A stretch of DNA of 64,000 nucleotides from Blautia sp. Marseille-P3201T (GTDB lineage Bacteria; Bacillota; Clostridia; Lachnospirales; Lachnospiraceae): NCBI RefSeq assembly GCF_900120295.1, contig NZ_LT635469.1:248001-312000 (forward strand), in the 5' to 3' direction. The notes beneath the pieces are model-generated. The model made no database searches, had not been told where the DNA came from, and saw only the letters and a list, made by a program, of their open reading frames with translations. Shown here in pieces: positions 18,155 to 27,979 of the stretch (within the stretch, counting starts at the first letter, position 1; each line of letters starts with the position of its first letter). A program made the position numbers and the translations under genes.

Positions 18155-18256
18155 TTAACGCTCCGTAAGGAGCGCACTGCGGCGGACAGGGATTATGCTG
18201 CCATTTTTATAGAGGTTCCCGCATATATTGAACCAAAAGCAAAAAAGGTGATATAT

Positions 18257-18967
18257 ATGAAAAAGAGATGGTTAAAAGGAGCAATGACAATTTGTATGTT
18301 ATGTGCAGTTTATTTCTTGTCAAGAGAGGGAGCTATATTGTCAGGAAAGAATATAACAGGAGAGAAAGGCCTTATTCTGATTGACAGTGGCCACGGGGGA
18401 ATTGACCCAGGCGTAGTGGGAATTGGAGGAGTGAAAGAAAAAGATATTAACTTGCAAATTTCCAAAGAACTTGCAAAGGCACTTGAGAAAAAGGGATATA
18501 AAGCAGTTCTTATAAGAAAAGATGACAATGGCTTATATGATGCGGAAAGTAAGAATAAAAAAGTACAGGATATGCAAAAGCGATGTGCTATGATAAAAGA
18601 AGAAAAACCATTATTGACAGTGAGCATTCATCAAAATAGTTATCAGGATGAAGCAGTATGCGGGCCTCAGGTGTTTTATTACAAGGACTCTTTAGAAGGT
18701 GCAAATCTTGCAAAATGTATACAAGAGGAATTAAATGCACAACTGAAAGTAGAAAAACCCAGAACTGAAAAGTCAAATGCCACCTATTATCTTTTGAAAC
18801 GAAGTGAAGGCGTGCTGAACATTGTAGAAACAGGATTTCTTACAAATAAAAAAGAGGCAGAACTTTTGCAGACTAAGGAGTATCAAAAAAAATGTGCAGA
18901 TGCTATTTGCGATGGGATTTTAAAATTTTTAAAAATAGTAGAAATGGGTAAGAAGAATGTGGTATGA
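18257..18967 (+). CDS. cwlD: N-acetylmuramoyl-L-alanine amidase, CwlD-like
   Basis: 236 residues from ATG 18257, which has AAAGGTGA six bases upstream; an in-frame GTG at 18248 is inside that site. A signal anchor (about 8-24) is followed by an Amidase_3 domain with zinc ligands H46 (DSGHGG), E61 (VKEKDINL) and the His of SIHQNS, and the catalytic Glu of VETGFLTN. Length matches CwlD, which removes peptide side chains so that muramic-delta-lactam forms in spore cortex. Conservation of the compact domain without cell-wall repeats supports CwlD over vegetative amidases. The gene starts a cluster with sua5, rpiB, upp and the deaminase. Confidence 0.8.
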   Translation: MKKRWLKGAMTICMLCAVYFLSREGAILSGKNITGEKGLILIDSGHGGIDPGVVGIGGVKEKDINLQISKELAKALEKKGYKAVLIRKDDNGLYDAESKNKKVQDMQKRCAMIKEEKPLLTVSIHQNSYQDEAVCGPQVFYYKDSLEGANLAKCIQEELNAQLKVEKPRTEKSNATYYLLKRSEGVLNIVETGFLTNKKEAELLQTKEYQKKCADAICDGILKFLKIVEMGKKNVV

Positions 18968-19009
18968 TAAGAACGTATGTAAATTAGAATTGAAAGGGAA
19001 GAAGGCACA

Positions 19010-20059
19010 GTGAATACAAAATTAGTCAAAGTAGAGAAAGAATATCCTGATTTGCAGCTTATAAAGGAAGCGGGAGAAATTCTGAAAAACGGCGGACTGG
19101 TGGCGTTTCCTACCGAAACCGTATATGGTCTGGGCGGTGATGGATTAAATGCTCGTTCCTCAGAGAAAATATATACAGCGAAGGGAAGACCTTCTGACAA
19201 TCCTTTAATTATACATATTGCAGACATGGAAAGCCTGAATAAGATTGTCAGACAGGTTCCTGAAAAAGCCAAATTACTTGCTGCAAAGTTCTGGCCGGGA
19301 CCATTGACAATGATTTTTCAAAAAAGCTCTGAAGTCCCCTATGAAACTACAGGAGGTCTGGAGAGTGTAGCTGTGAGAATGCCAAACCATCCTGTTGCAT
19401 TGGCGCTTATTAAAGCCGGAGGCGGATATATCGCTGCACCAAGTGCAAATACTTCAGGAAGACCCAGTCCAACAAAAGCAGAACATGTTGCAGAGGATTT
19501 AAATGGCAGAATTGATATGATCGTAGATGGCGGAGATGTGGGGATTGGATTAGAGTCTACAATTGTAGATTTTACAGAAGAAATTCCGGTTATACTTCGT
19601 CCTGGCTATATTAATCAGCAGATGATTGAAGCAGTAATAGGAACTGTCCGTATGGATAAGGGGCTTTTAATTTCAGATGAAAAAATAAAGCCAAAGGCAC
19701 CTGGAATGAAGTATCGCCATTACGCTCCAAAAGCACAATTGGTCATTGTGCAGGGGAATACGGAAAAAGTAATTGCACATATTAATCAGGTCAGCGAAAC
19801 ATTGCAGAAGTCAGGGAAGAAAGTGGGAGTCATAGCTACTGATGAAACAAAAGGACAATATCAGGCAAATGTGGTAAAAAGTATCGGTACCAGAGAAGAT
19901 GAAGAAGGGATTGCAAGACATCTTTTTGCGATATTGAGAGAGTTTGATGAAGAAGATGTAGACTGTATTTATTCAGAGGCTTTTGATACACCAAAGATTG
20001 GACAGGCAATTATGAATCGTCTTTTAAAAGCGGCCGGGCACCATATTATTTATTTATAA
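19010..20059 (+). CDS. sua5: L-threonylcarbamoyladenylate synthase (Sua5 type)
   Basis: 349 residues: an N-terminal YrdC domain (about 1-205; KGRPSDNPL and APSANTSGRPSPT contact ATP and threonine) and a C-terminal Sua5 domain (about 240-349). It makes threonylcarbamoyl-AMP from threonine, bicarbonate and ATP for t6A37 modification of ANN-decoding tRNAs. It starts at GTG 19010 with AAAGGGAAGAAGG upstream. The order sua5-rpiB-upp resembles the ywlC-rpiB-upp region of Bacillus. It begins 42 bases after cwlD. Confidence 0.92.
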   Translation: MNTKLVKVEKEYPDLQLIKEAGEILKNGGLVAFPTETVYGLGGDGLNARSSEKIYTAKGRPSDNPLIIHIADMESLNKIVRQVPEKAKLLAAKFWPGPLTMIFQKSSEVPYETTGGLESVAVRMPNHPVALALIKAGGGYIAAPSANTSGRPSPTKAEHVAEDLNGRIDMIVDGGDVGIGLESTIVDFTEEIPVILRPGYINQQMIEAVIGTVRMDKGLLISDEKIKPKAPGMKYRHYAPKAQLVIVQGNTEKVIAHINQVSETLQKSGKKVGVIATDETKGQYQANVVKSIGTREDEEGIARHLFAILREFDEEDVDCIYSEAFDTPKIGQAIMNRLLKAAGHHIIYL

Positions 20060-20070
20060 GGAGGTACAGC

Positions 20071-20499
20071 ATGATAGCATTGGGATGTGACCATGGTGGT
20101 TACGAATTAAAACAGGAAATTATTAAATATTTGGAAGAAAAGAATATTCCATATAAGGATTTCGGATGTCATAGTACAGAGGCAGTGGACTACCCTATTT
20201 ATGCCAGAATGGTAGGAAAAGCAATTCAGACAGGAGAATGTGAAAAAGGAATTCTTATTTGTGGTACGGGAATTGGAATTTCCATTGCAGCAAATAAAAT
20301 GAAAGGTATCCGTGCAGCACTTTGTACAGATTGCTTCTGCGCAGAGGCTACCAGAGAACACAACGATGCCAATGTTTTAGCACTGGGCGGAAGAGTTGTA
20401 GGTCCGGGACTTGCAGTGAAAATTGTAGATACATTCTTAAATACAGAATTTTCTCACGCAGAACGCCATCAGAAACGTATTGATTTAATAGAAGAGTAA
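20071..20499 (+). CDS. rpiB: ribose-5-phosphate isomerase B
   Basis: 142 residues, full length for the RpiB/LacAB family. The start [14 protein letters not shown] holds the phosphate-binding residues; the catalytic Cys lies in [16 protein letters not shown], with conserved ALCTD and [13 protein letters not shown]. It interconverts ribulose-5-phosphate and ribose-5-phosphate in the pentose phosphate pathway. The gene is 11 bases after sua5 and carries its own AGGAGG. Confidence 0.92.
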   Translation: MIALGCDHGGYELKQEIIKYLEEKNIPYKDFGCHSTEAVDYPIYARMVGKAIQTGECEKGILICGTGIGISIAANKMKGIRAALCTDCFCAEATREHNDANVLALGGRVVGPGLAVKIVDTFLNTEFSHAERHQKRIDLIEE

Positions 20500-20524
20500 G
20501 CAGAGAACAAAGGAGAACAGAAAA

Positions 20525-21154
20525 ATGGCAAAAACAATGGTGATGGAGCATCCATTAATTCAGCATAAAATTGGTATTATCCGCAGAAAGGAAACAAGTT
20601 CAAAAGAATTTCGTGAGCTGGTAAGTGAAGTCGCAATGTTTATGGCTTATGAAGCTACCAGAAACTTAAAACTTGTTGACGTGGATATTGAAACTCCTAT
20701 TACAAAAACCACAGTGAAAGAGCTGGCAGGTAAGAAAATGGCAGTTGTTCCTATTTTACGTGCAGGTCTTGGCATGGTTGAAGGAATGCTGACAATGGTT
20801 CCGGCGGCAAAAGTAGGACATATTGGTCTTTATAGAGATCCGGAGACATTAAAACCAGTGGAATATTACTGTAAATTGCCTGCTGACTGCGGGGAAAGGG
20901 AAGTATTTGTTACAGACCCTATGCTTGCAACAGGCGGTTCTGCTGTAGCAGCAATCACTATGTTAAAAGAGAAAGGTGTAAAAAATATCCACTTTATGTG
21001 TATTATTGCAGCGCCGGAAGGTGTAAAAGCATTGCAGGAAGCACATCCGGATGTGGATATCTACATCGGAGCTTTAGATGAACACTTAAACGATCATGGT
21101 TATATTGTACCTGGTCTTGGTGATGCAGGTGACCGTATTTTTGGAACCAAATAA
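20525..21154 (+). CDS. upp: uracil phosphoribosyltransferase
   Basis: 209 residues, typical for UPRT. PRPP-binding motif [19 protein letters not shown] and the uracil-site segment [12 protein letters not shown] are both present. It converts uracil and PRPP to UMP for pyrimidine salvage. It lies 25 bases after rpiB and precedes a dCMP deaminase, so the pair serves pyrimidine metabolism. Confidence 0.95.
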   Translation: MAKTMVMEHPLIQHKIGIIRRKETSSKEFRELVSEVAMFMAYEATRNLKLVDVDIETPITKTTVKELAGKKMAVVPILRAGLGMVEGMLTMVPAAKVGHIGLYRDPETLKPVEYYCKLPADCGEREVFVTDPMLATGGSAVAAITMLKEKGVKNIHFMCIIAAPEGVKALQEAHPDVDIYIGALDEHLNDHGYIVPGLGDAGDRIFGTK

Positions 21155-21166
21155 GAGGTGACAGGT

Positions 21167-21652
21167 ATGACAGGAAAGAGAGATGGATATATTTCCTGGG
21201 ATGAATATTTTATGGGAGTGGCAAAGCTTTCAGGGATGCGCTCTAAAGATCCGAATTCTCAGGTGGGGGCCTGTATTGTAAGTCAGGATAATAAAATTTT
21301 ATCTATGGGATACAATGGCTTTCCTATGGGATGCTCTGATGATGAATTTCCATGGGCCCGAGAAGGAGAAGAACTTGATACAAAATATTTCTATGTGACA
21401 CACAGTGAATTAAATGCTATTTTGAATTACCGCGGCGGTTCTTTAGAAGGTGCGAAACTGTATGTTTCCTTGTTTCCATGTAATGAATGTGCGAAAGCAA
21501 TTATTCAGGCAGGAATAAAGACCATTGTTTATGAATGTGATAAATACGCAGACTCTCCTGCAGTAAAAGCATCAAAAAGAATGTTGGATGCAGCGGGGGT
21601 GCGCTATTATCAGTATAATAAAACCGGAAGAAAAATAGAAATAGAAGTATAA
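21167..21652 (+). CDS. comEB: deoxycytidylate (dCMP) deaminase
   Basis: 161 residues from ATG 21167; GAGGTG at 21155-21160 sits six bases ahead, so the in-frame GTG at 21158 is part of the ribosome site. Zinc-deaminase motifs are HSELNAIL (His ligand and proton-shuttle Glu) and PCNECAKAII (two Cys ligands). It deaminates dCMP to dUMP for dTMP synthesis. Homologues are called ComEB in Bacillus. Directly follows upp. Confidence 0.9.
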   Translation: MTGKRDGYISWDEYFMGVAKLSGMRSKDPNSQVGACIVSQDNKILSMGYNGFPMGCSDDEFPWAREGEELDTKYFYVTHSELNAILNYRGGSLEGAKLYVSLFPCNECAKAIIQAGIKTIVYECDKYADSPAVKASKRMLDAAGVRYYQYNKTGRKIEIEV

Positions 21653-21659
21653 TAGCAGT

Positions 21660-21690
21660 TAAGAGCTGCCGGAGAAAACCGGCAGAAGCT
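21660..21690 (+). terminator. hairpin after the deaminase gene
   Basis: AAGAGCTGCCGG pairs with CCGGCAGAAGCTC with a small bulge; it is followed directly by a TTGACA promoter rather than a T-run, so terminator activity is moderate at best. Confidence 0.5.
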
Positions 21691-21691
21691 C

Positions 21692-21720
21692 TTGACAAAA
21701 AGAAAAAATTCTAATAAAAT
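21692..21720 (+). promoter_or_regulatory. promoter of the proS T-box leader
   Basis: TTGACA at 21692-21697 and TAAAAT at 21715-21720 with a 17-base spacer. Confidence 0.65.
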
Positions 21721-21726
21721 GGGTAA

Positions 21727-21987
21727 AAGTAAAATGACGAAGAAAAGGAATAGTATGCGAAAGGAACTCTAAAGAGAGAAAGCTGTATGGTGAGAAGCTT
21801 TTGTGGGAAATCGCAGAACCAGCCTTGGAGTTGCCTGTGATGAGCAGGACGTGGGCTTTGACGTTAAAAAAGCAAAGGAAGTGAGTAGTCCGGATAAAAA
21901 TGAATAAAATAGGACTGCTAATAAGGGTGGTACCGCCGGGTAAAAGACATCGGTCCCTAGGAGATAGGGGTTGTATGTCCTTTTTTT
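21727..21987 (+). promoter_or_regulatory. T-box leader, proline specific, with terminator
   Basis: The T-box sequence AAGGGTGGTACCGCCGGG is at 21923-21940; the terminator (GACAT...ATGTC with inner pairing and T7) is at 21945-21987. Stem I shows AGAGAG, GGTGAGAAG and GAA-CCA-GCCTTGGAG, placing CCA (21819-21821) as the specifier, a proline codon. This fits the downstream prolyl-tRNA synthetase: uncharged tRNA-Pro would favour the antiterminator. Unusually, about 270 bases including a dispersed palindrome separate the terminator from proS. Confidence 0.9.
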
Positions 21988-22000
21988 ATGTAAATAGCTA

Positions 22001-22142
22001 TTTATGAAAAAATCATATCGGGAATATGACACATTCACGCTCAGTCTGCGTTCACTTTGAGCCATAGTCTCAAAGCGTACTCGACAAATTCGCTGAAATG
22101 TGTCAATATTCCGATATGCTTTCAAAACAGCAGTTTCATAAA
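22001..22142. repeat. dispersed palindromic element, copy A
   Basis: TTTATGAAA (22001-22009) pairs with TTTCATAAA (22134-22142); inside, CATATCGG-AATAT-ACACATT (from 22014) pairs with AATGTGT-AATATT-CCGATATG (to 22118). The central ~57 bases (22038-22094) contain CTCAGTCTGCG, CACTTTGAG...CTCAAAG and CGACAAATTCGCT and are nearly identical to the core of the element at 59421-59571, although the arms are unrelated. No protein is encoded. Confidence 0.75.
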
Positions 22143-22256
22143 AGCTTTGGGACATGAGATATAAAATGCTAACGATGCAATGGAAAATATATTGTACCTC
22201 TATCCAACAAATAGCAAGTATAAAAATAAATAAAAAATCTAAAGGAGAAAGCAGTT

Positions 22257-23696
22257 ATGGCAAATAACAAAAAACTGGTAGAAGCAATTACTTCTATGGA
22301 AGAAGATTTTGCGCAATGGTATACGGATGTAGTAAAAAAAGCAGATTTAATTGATTATACAAGTGTAAAGGGCTGTATGGTAATTAAACCGGCAGGTTAT
22401 GCAATATGGGAAAATATTCAGCATGAATTAGACAGAAGATTTAAGGAAACAGGTGTGGAAAATGTATATTTACCAATGTTTATTCCTGAAAGTCTTCTTC
22501 AGAAGGAAAAAGATCATGTAGAAGGTTTTGCTCCTGAAGTTGCATGGGTCACACATGGTGGACTGGAGCCGCTTCAGGAAAGACTTTGTGTGCGTCCTAC
22601 TTCTGAAACTTTATTCTGTGATTTCTATGCAAAAGAAATTCATTCTCACAGAGATTTACCAAAAGTATATAATCAGTGGTGTTCTGTTGTTCGCTGGGAA
22701 AAAACAACAAGACCATTCCTTCGTTCCAGAGAATTTTTATGGCAGGAAGGTCACACTGCACATGCAACAGCGGAAGAAGCAGAGGAAAGAACAATTCAGA
22801 TGTTAAATATCTATGCAGATTTCTGCGAGCAGGTGCTGGCAATGCCTGTTGTAAAAGGAAAGAAAACAGACAAAGAAAAATTTGCAGGAGCAGAGTCTAC
22901 TTACACAATCGAAGCTTTAATGCATGATGGAAAGGCATTACAGTCAGGAACAAGTCACAATTTTGGTGATGGATTTGCCAAAGCTTTTGGTATTCAGTAT
23001 ACAGACAAAGAAAACAAACTTCAGTACGTTCATCAGACGTCATGGGGAATGACAACACGTTTAATCGGCGCCATTATTATGGTTCACGGAGATAACAGCG
23101 GTCTGGTATTGCCACCTAGAATTGCTCCGGTACAGGCTGTTGTTATTCCAATTCAGCAGAAAAAAGAAGGAGTTCTGGATAACGCTTACAAACTGCAGGC
23201 ACAGTTAAAAGCAACAGGAATTCGCGTAAAAACAGATGATACAGATAAGAGTCCTGGATTTAAGTTTGCAGAGCAGGAAATGCGCGGTATTCCGGTTCGT
23301 ATTGAATGTGGACCAAAGGATATGGAAGCAAATCAGGCAGTTGTAGTAAGACGTGATACAAGAGAAAAAATTACAGTATCTCTTGACAATCTGGCAGAAG
23401 AAGTTCAGAAAATCCTGGATACTATGCAGGTGGAAATGTTGGAAAGAGCAAGAGCGCACAGGGAAGCTCATACTTATACAGCAACAGATTACGAAGAATT
23501 TAAGTCTATTGTAGAGGAAAAACCGGGATTTGTAAAAGCAATGTGGTGTGGCTGCAAAGAGTGCGAAGACAAAATCAAAGAAGATGTTCAGGCTACATCC
23601 AGATGTATGCCATTTGAACAGGAAAATCTTTCAGATAAGTGCGTTGTCTGCGGAAAACCGGCTAAGAAAATGGTTTATTGGGGGCGTGCATACTAA
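22257..23696 (+). CDS. proS: prolyl-tRNA synthetase, archaeal/eukaryote-like type
   Basis: 479 residues. Class II motifs: [12 protein letters not shown], the motif-2 region [25 protein letters not shown], and motif 3 near [19 protein letters not shown]. The anticodon domain follows, and the C-terminus carries a Cys4-type zinc site (CGCKEC and CVVCGKP) ending in WGRAY, the signature of the short ProS type that lacks the bacterial editing insertion. It charges tRNA-Pro. Expression should respond to tRNA-Pro charging through the upstream T-box. Confidence 0.95.
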   Translation: MANNKKLVEAITSMEEDFAQWYTDVVKKADLIDYTSVKGCMVIKPAGYAIWENIQHELDRRFKETGVENVYLPMFIPESLLQKEKDHVEGFAPEVAWVTHGGLEPLQERLCVRPTSETLFCDFYAKEIHSHRDLPKVYNQWCSVVRWEKTTRPFLRSREFLWQEGHTAHATAEEAEERTIQMLNIYADFCEQVLAMPVVKGKKTDKEKFAGAESTYTIEALMHDGKALQSGTSHNFGDGFAKAFGIQYTDKENKLQYVHQTSWGMTTRLIGAIIMVHGDNSGLVLPPRIAPVQAVVIPIQQKKEGVLDNAYKLQAQLKATGIRVKTDDTDKSPGFKFAEQEMRGIPVRIECGPKDMEANQAVVVRRDTREKITVSLDNLAEEVQKILDTMQVEMLERARAHREAHTYTATDYEEFKSIVEEKPGFVKAMWCGCKECEDKIKEDVQATSRCMPFEQENLSDKCVVCGKPAKKMVYWGRAY

Positions 23697-23698
23697 TT

Positions 23699-24946
23699 AT
23701 GAAAATCGAAGTTCCAAAGAAAGTACAGACAATTATCAGGACTTTGCAGGAACATGGATACGATGCTTATGCGGTAGGAGGCTGTGTTCGTGACAGCCTC
23801 CTTTTCCGTTCTCCGGCAGACTGGGACATTACCACTTCTGCAAAGCCCCTGGAAGTAAAAGAAATATTTAAAAGAACAGTAGATACAGGACTTCAGCATG
23901 GAACTGTAACGGTTCTTATTGAAAAAGAAGGATTTGAAGTCACTACCTATCGTATTGACGGAGAATATGAAGACAGTCGGCATCCAAAGGAAGTTATTTT
24001 TACAGGAAATCTGGAAGAAGATTTAAAACGCAGGGATTTTACCATAAATGCAATGGCATACAATGATGAAACAGGTCTTGTAGATGTTTTTGGAGGAAGA
24101 CAGGACTTGCAGGATAAAATTGTGCGGTGTGTGGGAAATCCACAGGAACGCTTTACAGAAGATGCCCTCCGTATTTTAAGAGCAGTGCGGTTTTCTGCCC
24201 AGTTGGGATTTTCCATTGAGGAAAAGACAAAAGAAGCGGCAAAAGTCCTTGCACCTACTTTGAAAAATATCAGTGCAGAGCGTATTCAGACGGAGCTTTT
24301 GAAACTTCTGGTGTCTAAAAATCCTCACTATTTAAAAATTGCATGGGAATTGGGAATTACCAAGATTGTATTACCTGAGTTTGATGTCATGATGGAAACA
24401 GACAGAGGAGAGAAAACATTAAAAGCTTTTGCCTATACAAATGCAGATAAAGTAGAGCGGCTTGCAGTTCTCTTTGCGAATATGGAGGACACACCGGAAA
24501 AGGGCAGAGATTTGGCGAAAAAGATTTTAAGAAGGCTGCGTTTTGACAATGATACGATTAATAAAGTGTCCGAGCTGGTTTTGTGGCATACTTGTTCATG
24601 GGAATGTACGAAAAAGGCAGTGAGAATTGTTTTAAGCCAATGTACGCCATCGCTCTTTCCTGAACTTTTAAATGTTCATAGAGCAGAACTTCTGGCAGAG
24701 GAAAAGCCAGATAAAGAAGAGTTGGAATTCCTGGAGAAAAGCAGGCAGTTTTACGAAGAAATCATGCAAAACAAAGAGTGTATTTCTATAAAAATGTTAG
24801 CTGTTTCAGGAAAAGATTTTATTGAACTGGGAGTAGAGCCGGGGAAAAAAATCGGAGAGCTGCTTTCTGCCTGTCTGGAGTTTGTATTGGAAAATCCTGA
24901 AAAAAATACAAAAGAATACCTTCTTTCTAACTTTGTGGACAACTAA
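23699..24946 (+). CDS. cca: CCA-adding tRNA nucleotidyltransferase
   Basis: 415 residues from ATG 23699, two bases after the proS stop; GGGGG near 23680-23684 is the likely ribosome site. The head has AVGGCVRDSLL and the metal-binding DWDI, with RDFTINAMAY further on; the neck, body and tail are helical, and no HD phosphohydrolase domain is visible. It adds or repairs the 3' CCA of tRNAs, which matters here because the tRNA genes in the window lack encoded CCA. Overlap-like spacing implies co-transcription with proS. Confidence 0.92.
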   Translation: MKIEVPKKVQTIIRTLQEHGYDAYAVGGCVRDSLLFRSPADWDITTSAKPLEVKEIFKRTVDTGLQHGTVTVLIEKEGFEVTTYRIDGEYEDSRHPKEVIFTGNLEEDLKRRDFTINAMAYNDETGLVDVFGGRQDLQDKIVRCVGNPQERFTEDALRILRAVRFSAQLGFSIEEKTKEAAKVLAPTLKNISAERIQTELLKLLVSKNPHYLKIAWELGITKIVLPEFDVMMETDRGEKTLKAFAYTNADKVERLAVLFANMEDTPEKGRDLAKKILRRLRFDNDTINKVSELVLWHTCSWECTKKAVRIVLSQCTPSLFPELLNVHRAELLAEEKPDKEELEFLEKSRQFYEEIMQNKECISIKMLAVSGKDFIELGVEPGKKIGELLSACLEFVLENPEKNTKEYLLSNFVDN

Positions 24947-25016
24947 ATTCTGCCCACTTCTAAGCTTGAGTTTTGGTGCATACAATGAAAGGAACATGTG
25001 GTAGTAGAAAGGGGAA

Positions 25017-26006
25017 ATGGGATTGTATGACAAAGGGCTTAGTGTTTTAGAACAGTATGATTTAGAAGCCACGGCTGTATATCGCGGAAGGGGGGCATTA
25101 ATCTGCGATACGAAAGAAGGAACTGTACTGATAAGGGAGTTTTTAGGCACTCAAAGAAAGTTAGAATATCAGGCGGAATTATTGTCTTCTATTTCAAAGT
25201 CCGGCGAAGTTTTGACAGACGAAATTCTGGCAAATCAGGAGGGAAATTATATTTCTCTGGATAAGGAGAATGTTTCGTATATTGTGAAACGCTGGTATCA
25301 GGGAAGAGAGTGTGATACCAGAAGTGAGAGGGATATTTATGCCGGCATATCGGCAATGGCAGCTTTACATAAAGTTATGCAAATGCCGACGCAGATGCAT
25401 TATGCGAAAGAACCTTTAAGCAGGGAATTTCAGCGCCATAATGCTGAACTTAGGAAAATTCGAAAATTTGTTTCTGTAAAACGAAAAAAGAATGACTTTG
25501 AATTACAATTTCTAGATAGCATTAAAGGATATTTAGAACATGGGGAAGAAGCTTTGAAAAGTTTGGAAACTTCTCAATATGAGAAGTTAAAGGCGAATGC
25601 TCTGGAAAAGGGAACTGTTTGTCATGGAGATTATAACCAGCATAATGTGTGGCTGCTGGAGCAGAAAGCAGAACAGAAAGTTGCCGTTACAAATTTTGAC
25701 AGCTGGAATTACGATGTACAGACAGCTGATTTATATCAGTTCATGCGGAAAATTTTAGAAAAACACGATTGGGATTTCAAAATTGGGAAAAATATGTTGA
25801 ATAAATATCAGGAAATTAAGCCACTATCAAAAGAAGAGCTTGAAAACCTGCGTGTTCGATTTGCGTACCCTGAGAAATATTGGAAATTGGCAAATTATTA
25901 TTATACGCATAATAAAGCCTGGACTTCAGAAAAAAATCTGGAAAAACTTAAAAAACTGACAGCACAGCATGATAACTGGAGAAACTTTGTAGAAAGTATG
26001 GTGTGA
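25017..26006 (+). CDS. CotS/YsxE-family spore coat protein (kinase-like fold)
   Basis: 329 residues with the aminoglycoside-phosphotransferase/choline-kinase-like fold of the CotS family: a glycine-rich N-lobe, catalytic-loop-like CHGDYNQHNVWLL and an acidic segment VTNFDSWNYDVQTADLYQFMRKIL. CotS-family proteins belong to the spore coat of Bacilli and Clostridia, but the fold also includes active small-molecule kinases, and the HGDYNQHN loop is intact, so catalysis is possible. SD AAAGGGG precedes the ATG. A sporulation role fits the surrounding genes but is inferred. Confidence 0.75.
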   Translation: MGLYDKGLSVLEQYDLEATAVYRGRGALICDTKEGTVLIREFLGTQRKLEYQAELLSSISKSGEVLTDEILANQEGNYISLDKENVSYIVKRWYQGRECDTRSERDIYAGISAMAALHKVMQMPTQMHYAKEPLSREFQRHNAELRKIRKFVSVKRKKNDFELQFLDSIKGYLEHGEEALKSLETSQYEKLKANALEKGTVCHGDYNQHNVWLLEQKAEQKVAVTNFDSWNYDVQTADLYQFMRKILEKHDWDFKIGKNMLNKYQEIKPLSKEELENLRVRFAYPEKYWKLANYYYTHNKAWTSEKNLEKLKKLTAQHDNWRNFVESMV

Positions 26007-26030
26007 GAAGAAAAGCGTGCTGTGCAGTGT

Positions 26031-26059
26031 TTGAAATTTCCAAAAGGATAGGGTATAAT
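26031..26059 (+). promoter_or_regulatory. promoter of the phosphoglucomutase gene
   Basis: TTGAAA at 26031-26036 and TATAAT at 26054-26059, spacer 17 bases; 28 bases before the ATG. Confidence 0.65.
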
Positions 26060-26086
26060 GTAAAAAACTGCACAGGAGGTAGGAAA

Positions 26087-27823
26087 ATGGATTATAGAGA
26101 ACTTTACAGGGAATGGATGACAAATTCATATTTTGATGAAGATACAAAAGCGGAATTAAAAGCTATTGAGAATGATGATAATGAAATCAAAGAGCGTTTT
26201 TATAAAGAATTAGAGTTTGGAACTGCAGGTCTTAGAGGTATTATTGGTGCAGGGACAAATCGCATGAACATTTATACAGTAAGAAAAACAACACAGGGGC
26301 TTGCAAATTATATTGCGGCAGTGAACGGACAGGCTAAAGGTGTGGCTATTGCTTATGACTCACGCCGTATGTCACCGGAGTTTGCAAAGGAAGCGGCTCT
26401 TTGTCTGGCTGCAAATGGTGTAAAGGCTTATATTTTTGAAACTTTAAGACCGACACCTGAATTATCTTTTGCAGTAAGGAAATTAGGATGTATTGCAGGT
26501 ATCAATATTACAGCCAGCCACAACCCGCCGGAATACAATGGCTATAAGGTATATTGGGAAGATGGCGCACAGATTACACCTCCTCATGACTCCGGTATTA
26601 TGGCAGAGGTTCAAAAGGTTGCTGATTATAATGAAGTAAAGACCATGGATGAAGAAGCTGCAAAAGCAGCAGGTCTTTTTGTTGTAATCGGAAAAGAGAT
26701 TGATGATGCTTATATGGAGGCGTTAAAGAGTCAGGTTATTCATGCAGATGCCATTAAAGCAATGGCAAAAGAATTAAAAATTGTCTACAGTCCACTTCAC
26801 GGAACAGGAAATATTCCTGCAAGACGTGTTTTGAAAGAGCTGGGATTTGAAAACGTATATGTTGTAAAAGAGCAGGAGCTTCCGGATGGTGAGTTCCCAA
26901 CAGTAAGCTATCCAAACCCTGAAGCAGATGAAGCTTTTGAATTAGGTCTGAAGCTGGCTAAGGAAGTTGATGCAGACCTGGTTTTGGCAACAGATCCGGA
27001 TGCAGACCGTCTTGGTGTACGTGTAAAGGATAGTAAAACAGGGGAATACCATACTCTTACAGGAAATATGTCCGGTTGTCTTTTGGCGGATTATGAATTA
27101 GGACAGAAAAAAGCAGTTTTAGGAAAATTGCCGGAAGATGGAGCTGTAATTTCTACCATTGTTACAACAAATATGGCAGCAGCTATTGCAAAATATTACG
27201 GTGTGGAATTTATTGAAGTATTAACGGGATTTAAGTATATTGGACAGCAGATTTTAGGCTTTGAAATAAAAGGAAAAGGAAGCTATCTGTTTGGATTTGA
27301 AGAAAGCTATGGCTGTCTTATCGGTACACATGCAAGAGATAAAGACGCTATTGTTGCTACAATGGCACTTTGTGAAGCAGCAGCTTATTATAAGACAAAG
27401 GGTATGACTCTGTGGGATGCAATGGTAGCTATGTATGAAAAATACGGATATTATAAAGATGATATTCAGTCTATTACTTTAAAAGGCATTGAAGGACTTG
27501 AAAAAATTCAGACAATCCTTGAGAATTTGAGAAAAAATCCACCGACAGAAATCGGTGCATATAAAGTTTTATCTGCGAGAGATTATAAAGCAGATACCAT
27601 TGTAAATATGGAAACAAAAGAAACGACAGCTACAGGACTTCCAAATTCCAATGTATTGTATTATGACTTAAATGATGATGCCTGGGTATGCGTAAGACCA
27701 TCTGGAACAGAGCCTAAGATTAAGATTTATTATGGTATTAAAGGTACTTCTTTGCAGGACGCAGATGAGAAGTCAGAAGCTCTTGGAGCAGATGTGAAAA
27801 AGCTGATAGATACAATGATGTAA
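26087..27823 (+). CDS. pgcA: alpha-phosphoglucomutase / phosphomannomutase
   Basis: 578 residues from ATG 26087 (AGGAGGT seven bases before); an in-frame GTG at 26003 has no support. Catalytic phosphoserine in TASHNPPEYNGYK, metal loop ATDPDADRLGV, sugar-ring loop FGFEESYG and phosphate loop RPSGTEPKIK are all present. It interconverts glucose-1- and glucose-6-phosphate (PgcA/PGM2 class), feeding UDP-glucose and glycogen metabolism and possibly linked to the GH13 enzyme at 35291. Confidence 0.92.
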   Translation: MDYRELYREWMTNSYFDEDTKAELKAIENDDNEIKERFYKELEFGTAGLRGIIGAGTNRMNIYTVRKTTQGLANYIAAVNGQAKGVAIAYDSRRMSPEFAKEAALCLAANGVKAYIFETLRPTPELSFAVRKLGCIAGINITASHNPPEYNGYKVYWEDGAQITPPHDSGIMAEVQKVADYNEVKTMDEEAAKAAGLFVVIGKEIDDAYMEALKSQVIHADAIKAMAKELKIVYSPLHGTGNIPARRVLKELGFENVYVVKEQELPDGEFPTVSYPNPEADEAFELGLKLAKEVDADLVLATDPDADRLGVRVKDSKTGEYHTLTGNMSGCLLADYELGQKKAVLGKLPEDGAVISTIVTTNMAAAIAKYYGVEFIEVLTGFKYIGQQILGFEIKGKGSYLFGFEESYGCLIGTHARDKDAIVATMALCEAAAYYKTKGMTLWDAMVAMYEKYGYYKDDIQSITLKGIEGLEKIQTILENLRKNPPTEIGAYKVLSARDYKADTIVNMETKETTATGLPNSNVLYYDLNDDAWVCVRPSGTEPKIKIYYGIKGTSLQDADEKSEALGADVKKLIDTMM

Positions 27824-27849
27824 AACCTCTGGAAATAAGGGTAATATGC

Positions 27850-27878
27850 TTGACAAACCCAGGGAAAAAAGGTATAAA
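27850..27878 (+). promoter_or_regulatory. promoter of the HU gene
   Basis: TTGACA 27850-27855 and TATAAA 27873-27878 with 17 bases between; about 100-base leader to the HU start. Confidence 0.65.
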
Positions 27879-27979
27879 TATCAGTAGACCGCAAACGACG
27901 GTGCGCGTATAGAGTGCGGAGAATTCTGCGAATTAGAATTCTTTTTCTAAGTGCTAAATTTATTTAGGAGGAAATACTC

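Noticed and set aside
21769-22155. 128-aa minus-strand ORF
   Set aside because: It overlaps the T-box leader and palindrome, both with clear RNA/DNA structure, and has no recognisable protein features.
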